From positions 124,001-188,000 of the forward strand of contig JAHZHL010000035.1 of the NCBI GenBank assembly GCA_019420305.1: a stretch of DNA of 64,000 nt, read 5' to 3'. The translations under genes and the position numbers were made by a program. This document shows, piece by piece, positions 61,189 through 64,000 of the stretch (its first letter is position 1; every line of letters starts with the position of its first letter). The stretch comes from Bacillota bacterium. GTDB lineage: Bacteria > Bacillota > Clostridia > Peptostreptococcales > Anaerovoracaceae. A model generated the notes under the pieces. The model was not told where the DNA came from. It saw only the letters and a program-made list of their open reading frames with translations, and made no database searches.

Positions 61189-62067
61189 CTATTCCTGTTC
61201 TGATTCTCTGATATAGTAAAATAAATACTGCTGGGCGAAGCCTCCGTACCTGCCGAATTTCTTTTTCGCGAATGCCGCGATCTCTTTCGGTGTTTCCAGC
61301 CCGTAATAATTTTTCATCACTTTTTTGACCCATACGTCCACAGGAAAGCGATCATACTTTCCCAGAGAAAACAGCAGAATGCAGTTGGCTACTTTCGGCC
61401 CCACCCCGCAAAATTCTGTAATATAGGAAAAAGCTTCTTCCCCGGAGATCTCAGGATCACTCATGTCCCGCAGGCGCCGCGGCCCGTCCTCCAAAACCTT
61501 GCGCGCGGCTTTTACAAGGTACTGTTCCCGATAACCCAGCCTGCACACAGCCAAGTCCTCCGCAGTCAGCTCAGCCAGCGCTTCGGGTTCCGGAAACGAA
61601 TAGAAGGCGCGTCCGCGGTAAGTTCCCGCCGGCTTTCCAAAGCACTCACACAGTGTTTCGATACATTTTCTAATCCGTGGTATATGGTTATTCTGCGAAA
61701 TAAGAAAGGAGATCAGCGTTTCCCATGGATCCTGCCGTAAAATTCGGATTCCTCTGCCAAAAGCGATGGCTGCTTTCATGACAGGGTCCTCCTGCGCAAG
61801 AACATTTTGAATTTCCCGGTAATCTCTGTCCAGATCCAGGTAGTGTTTCCAGAACTCTGAGAATTCGGATTCACTGACATTGGAAAGCACTAACTGCCCC
61901 TCGCCAGTATTCTCCTCCTGTTGGTCAAACCGGATATTGGCAATCCTTCCTCCCACGATCCCCGTATAGCTTCCGTCTTCTTCTCTCTGCCAGCGGAATG
62001 CCTGTCCGCAGTCAAATACATGATCCGGAAGAAAATCGCGCACATGCTTCAATATCACCTGGCTCAT
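61189..62067 (-). CDS. ogg: 8-oxoguanine DNA glycosylase (OGG type)
   Basis: 292 residues. N-terminal OGG domain (DCGQAFRWQREEDGSY), then the HhH-GPD core with ISFLISQNNHIPRI, the hairpin CGVGPKVAN carrying the catalytic Lys, and the acid Asp in FPVDVWVKK. It removes oxidised guanine and nicks the strand. Its ATG directly follows the stop codon of the P-loop gene at 62068, so the two are translated from one transcript. Confidence 0.93.
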   Translation of the reverse strand: MSQVILKHVRDFLPDHVFDCGQAFRWQREEDGSYTGIVGGRIANIRFDQQEENTGEGQLVLSNVSESEFSEFWKHYLDLDRDYREIQNVLAQEDPVMKAAIAFGRGIRILRQDPWETLISFLISQNNHIPRIRKCIETLCECFGKPAGTYRGRAFYSFPEPEALAELTAEDLAVCRLGYREQYLVKAARKVLEDGPRRLRDMSDPEISGEEAFSYITEFCGVGPKVANCILLFSLGKYDRFPVDVWVKKVMKNYYGLETPKEIAAFAKKKFGRYGGFAQQYLFYYIRESEQE

Positions 62068-62877
62068 TCAGCGAAGACTCCTTATTTCAACATTAAAACG
62101 GTTCACATTAAACGCCGTCATCGCTTCGATCTGGTTTCCTGCCTGTTCCTGCAGCAGCTTTGCCTGCTCTACCATATTATACCCGTAACGCATTCCCACC
62201 AGCGCCGTAATTTCCACACCTCCGTCCGCGGTCGTCATCATCAGCACCCGCATGATATCTTCGATTCCTTCCAGACCTTCCGCCACGCACTCCACAATAT
62301 CGCTGAATACCTTATCGGAAAGGTTGTAATCCCCCATATAGCTGTAAGTGGGGCGAACCACCGATTTTTCCGCCAGGGCTCCTTTATTGGCGCTCCATTC
62401 CTTAAAAATCAACAGCGGAGACATAAAGTATCCGGAAAACTGCCGTTTCAGCTGGAAGGCCGGTGCCGGGATTACGTGTTTTCCCATTTCATGCCGCTGT
62501 TTATAAGCAATTGCCCGTTCGCTTTCTGTCGTAATATCGGTAATATAAATAGTTTTGTAAATTTCCGGAAGTTCCAGCCGGCCCGCAATCCGTTTTACCA
62601 TCTCATCCGAAGTACCGATAACGAGAATTTTTCTCGGTTTGATCTTGCGGATCGCGGATGCCACATCTTTCTGATGTTCCTCTTTTGTGAACAAAGCGGT
62701 CTTGACCGCCCCGACTTTTGTCGACTGTCGCTTGGCTGAAATGCCTGCTATTACTTTATTTTCATAGATAAAGAGCCCATCGTCGATAATTCCGTCAATA
62801 TTTAATTCCCTGCACAGGTTCTGAGCCTGATAGCTTTTTCCTGTCCCGCTTTTTCCCACGAGTGCATAAACTTTCAT
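62068..62877 (-). CDS. P-loop ATPase with Asp23-like C-terminal segment
   Basis: 269 residues. Walker A is VGKSGTGKSYQ at the N-terminus and the hydrophobic strand KILVIGTSDEM follows near residue 85. The last ~70 residues (VLMMTTADGGVEITALVG, then YNMVEQAKLLQEQ and MTAFNVNRFNVEIRSL) resemble the Asp23/Gls24 fold of envelope-stress proteins. This nucleotide-binding plus Asp23-like combination is uncommon. Function unknown. It is divergent from the ferredoxin gene and co-transcribed with ogg. Confidence 0.75.
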   Translation of the reverse strand: MKVYALVGKSGTGKSYQAQNLCRELNIDGIIDDGLFIYENKVIAGISAKRQSTKVGAVKTALFTKEEHQKDVASAIRKIKPRKILVIGTSDEMVKRIAGRLELPEIYKTIYITDITTESERAIAYKQRHEMGKHVIPAPAFQLKRQFSGYFMSPLLIFKEWSANKGALAEKSVVRPTYSYMGDYNLSDKVFSDIVECVAEGLEGIEDIMRVLMMTTADGGVEITALVGMRYGYNMVEQAKLLQEQAGNQIEAMTAFNVNRFNVEIRSLR

Positions 62878-62878
62878 C

Positions 62879-62907
62879 TTGAATTCTATATTTCCTTCTG
62901 TTATAAT
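62879..62907 (+). promoter_or_regulatory. Promoter of the ferredoxin gene
   Basis: TTGAAT (62879-62884), 17-bp spacer, TATAAT (62902-62907), 45 bp before the start codon. It begins right at the start of the divergent P-loop gene. Confidence 0.8.
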
Positions 62908-62951
62908 CTGAGTGTATCGTGAAGATAAATGTAAAAAGGAGGTTGTTTACA

Positions 62952-63122
62952 ATGGCTTATGTAATTAATGATTCTTGTATCAGCTGCGGCGTATGCGCAG
63001 GTGAATGCCCGACTGAGGCTATCTCTGAGGGAGATGGAATTTATGTAATTGATGCTGATAAGTGCATTGACTGCGGTGCTTGCGCAGGCGCTTGCCCGGT
63101 TGATGCTCCAACTGAAGCTTAA
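62952..63122 (+). CDS. 2[4Fe-4S] clostridial ferredoxin
   Basis: 56 residues with eight Cys at 9, 12, 15, 19 and 38, 41, 44, 48, the standard two-cluster pattern CxxCxxCxxxCP. Low-potential electron carrier for radical-SAM activases, hydrogenases and other anaerobic redox enzymes. ATG 62952 behind AAAAGGAGG. Single gene with its own promoter and terminator. Confidence 0.98.
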   Translation: MAYVINDSCISCGVCAGECPTEAISEGDGIYVIDADKCIDCGACAGACPVDAPTEA

Positions 63123-63145
63123 TTGATACATAAATTTGTATACGT

Positions 63146-63175
63146 AATCACCGTTTCTGAACAGAAACGGTGATT
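63146..63175 (+). terminator. Terminator of the ferredoxin gene
   Basis: AATCACCGTTTCT (63146-63158) / AGAAACGGTGATT (63163-63175) with a GAAC loop, followed by TTATTTTT. Confidence 0.92.
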
Positions 63176-63207
63176 TTATTTTTGCCATTGCCAGACAGTA
63201 TTTCTTT

Positions 63208-63879
63208 TTACTCCTTTTTTGCCTTTTCTTTCTCTTCATGATTGCGGTTCATATGGTAAGCCAGAGAATGCAGGCTGTCACTGAGATGCACGTTTTCCAC
63301 CGCGACATATTCCGGCACTTCCAGATCAATCGGCGCGAAATTCCAAAGTCCGGAAACCCCCGCGAAACAGAGCTTATCCGCTACTTCCTGCGCGCTGTCT
63401 TTCGTTGTACAGATAATACCGATGTTGATCTGATTCTGCTCTACATACTCAACAATATTTTCATAATCCATTACTTCAATATCATTGATCTTCAGCCCTA
63501 TCAGTCTCGGGTTGATATCAAAGATTCCACACACGACAAATCCCGCTTTATAATAGTAAGTATGGTTTGCGATCGCCTGCCCCAGATTCCCGGCTCCGAC
63601 GATTACCATCTTATATTCCTTATCCAGGCCCAGAATCGCGCTGATTTCATTATATAAACCTTCAACATTATAGCCGTACCCTTGCTGTCCGAAGCCTCCG
63701 AAATTATTTAAATCCTGTCGTATCTGCGAAGCGGTGTACCCGATCAGGCTGCTGAACTCATTGGATGAGATTTTATCAACTCCTTTTTTCTGCAGCTCTT
63801 TCAAGTACCTCCGATATCTCGGCAGCCGTTTAATCACCGCGTTCGAGATTTTCGCATCTTTCTTCATTCGTTTTGCCAA
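63208..63879 (-). CDS. rex: Redox-sensing transcriptional repressor Rex
   Basis: 223 residues. The N-terminal winged HTH has RLPRYRRYLKELQ and SSLIGYTASQIRQDLN. The NADH-binding Rossmann domain has VIVGAGNLGQAIANH, and NFAPIDLEVP is the signature near the C-terminus. Rex represses fermentative genes when NADH is low. A TTG at 63879 is the likely start (AAGGAGG just upstream); the next ATG is too far from that site. An acyl carrier protein gene ends 75 bp upstream, with a terminator between. Confidence 0.95.
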   Translation of the reverse strand: MAKRMKKDAKISNAVIKRLPRYRRYLKELQKKGVDKISSNEFSSLIGYTASQIRQDLNNFGGFGQQGYGYNVEGLYNEISAILGLDKEYKMVIVGAGNLGQAIANHTYYYKAGFVVCGIFDINPRLIGLKINDIEVMDYENIVEYVEQNQINIGIICTTKDSAQEVADKLCFAGVSGLWNFAPIDLEVPEYVAVENVHLSDSLHSLAYHMNRNHEEKEKAKKE

Positions 63880-63897
63880 AAGTCCTCCTTAATCTGC

Positions 63898-63921
63898 AAA
63901 ACCCGTCGATTGACGGGTTTT
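63898..63921 (-). terminator. Terminator of the acyl carrier protein gene
   Basis: AAAACCCGTC (63898-63907) / GACGGGTTTT (63912-63921) with a 4-nt loop, between the partial acyl carrier protein gene and rex. T-runs occur on both strands. Confidence 0.82.
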
Positions 63922-63953
63922 TCGGTTACTTCCTTAATAATCACAAAAGTCGC

Positions 63954-64000
63954 TTACGCTTTTTCTTCTACGTATTTCACAATATCCGTTACAGTCTGGA
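63954..64000 (-). CDS. acpP: Acyl carrier protein, C-terminal end only
   Basis: Only the last 15 codons are inside the window, reading QTVTDIVKYVEEKA and a TAA stop at 63954-63956. The V-x-D-I-V-x-Y-V/I-E-x-K pattern is the conserved last helix of bacterial acyl carrier proteins. The gene starts beyond base 64000. Identification rests on this short piece and is therefore tentative. Confidence 0.7.
   Translation of the reverse strand, partial: QTVTDIVKYVEEKA

Overview
The window looks like a chromosomal segment of an anaerobic, amino-acid- and nucleobase-fermenting member of the Clostridia (Bacillota). Evidence is a clostridial 2[4Fe-4S] ferredoxin, Rex, glycyl radical enzymes with radical-SAM activases, a NusG paralogue of the LoaP type, a CIRCE-controlled groESL operon and strong AGGAGG ribosome binding sites. 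The exact family cannot be fixed from this sequence. No rRNA, tRNA, CRISPR array or intact insertion sequence was seen.

Layout. 1-6257: surface-glycan locus read leftwards (membrane nucleotide-sugar 4,6-dehydratase, LoaP antiterminator, DegT aminotransferase, FemAB-like acyltransferase), next to a phage-style regulatory pair (a small Cro/DUF739-like protein and a CI-like repressor) whose promoter is nearly identical to that of the dehydratase gene. 6445-6915: NimA-like flavoprotein. 7134-17781: an eight-gene leftward operon for reductive pyrimidine catabolism (NCS1 transporter, M20 hydrolase, PreT, PreA, dihydropyrimidinase, a lone acyl-CoA carboxyltransferase subunit, HAD hydrolase, omega-aminotransferase). 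18105-21170: a sigma-54 activator and a CoA-acylating-type aldehyde dehydrogenase. Both the operon and the dehydrogenase have a -24/-12 promoter and a shared upstream palindrome GGAAC-N7-GTTCC. 21985-30108: a rightward cluster with two different glycyl radical enzymes, each with its own activase, plus an EutH-family transporter. 30152-35741: LuxR regulator, lone FabF-like synthase, LysR regulator, thioesterase and acyl-CoA synthetase. 35894-41512: small regulators, flavin reductase, an amino-acid permease flanked by small membrane proteins, and a PIN-like/HIRAN pair. 41718-43526: an AT-richer patch with an orphan ParA and a decayed reading frame. 43620-64000: core and surface genes (guaA, guaB, VanY-type peptidase, FIST protein, aldehyde dehydrogenase, YibE/F, secreted phosphoesterase, IclR, ferritin, Ig-like/FN3 proteins, subtilase, groESL, OGG, P-loop/Asp23-like protein, ferredoxin, rex and the end of an acyl carrier protein gene).

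How the genes may work together. The central operon can be read as uracil uptake, reduction to dihydrouracil, ring opening to N-carbamoyl-beta-alanine, hydrolysis to beta-alanine and transamination to malonate semialdehyde. The co-regulated aldehyde dehydrogenase resembles sulfoacetaldehyde dehydrogenase, and malonate semialdehyde is the carboxylate analogue of sulfoacetaldehyde. It could therefore make malonyl-CoA, which the in-operon carboxyltransferase subunit could decarboxylate towards acetyl-CoA. This last part is inference, and is one of the main candidates for an undescribed system here. The others are the phage-type switch wired to the glycan locus and the tandem glycyl radical enzyme/EutH cluster.
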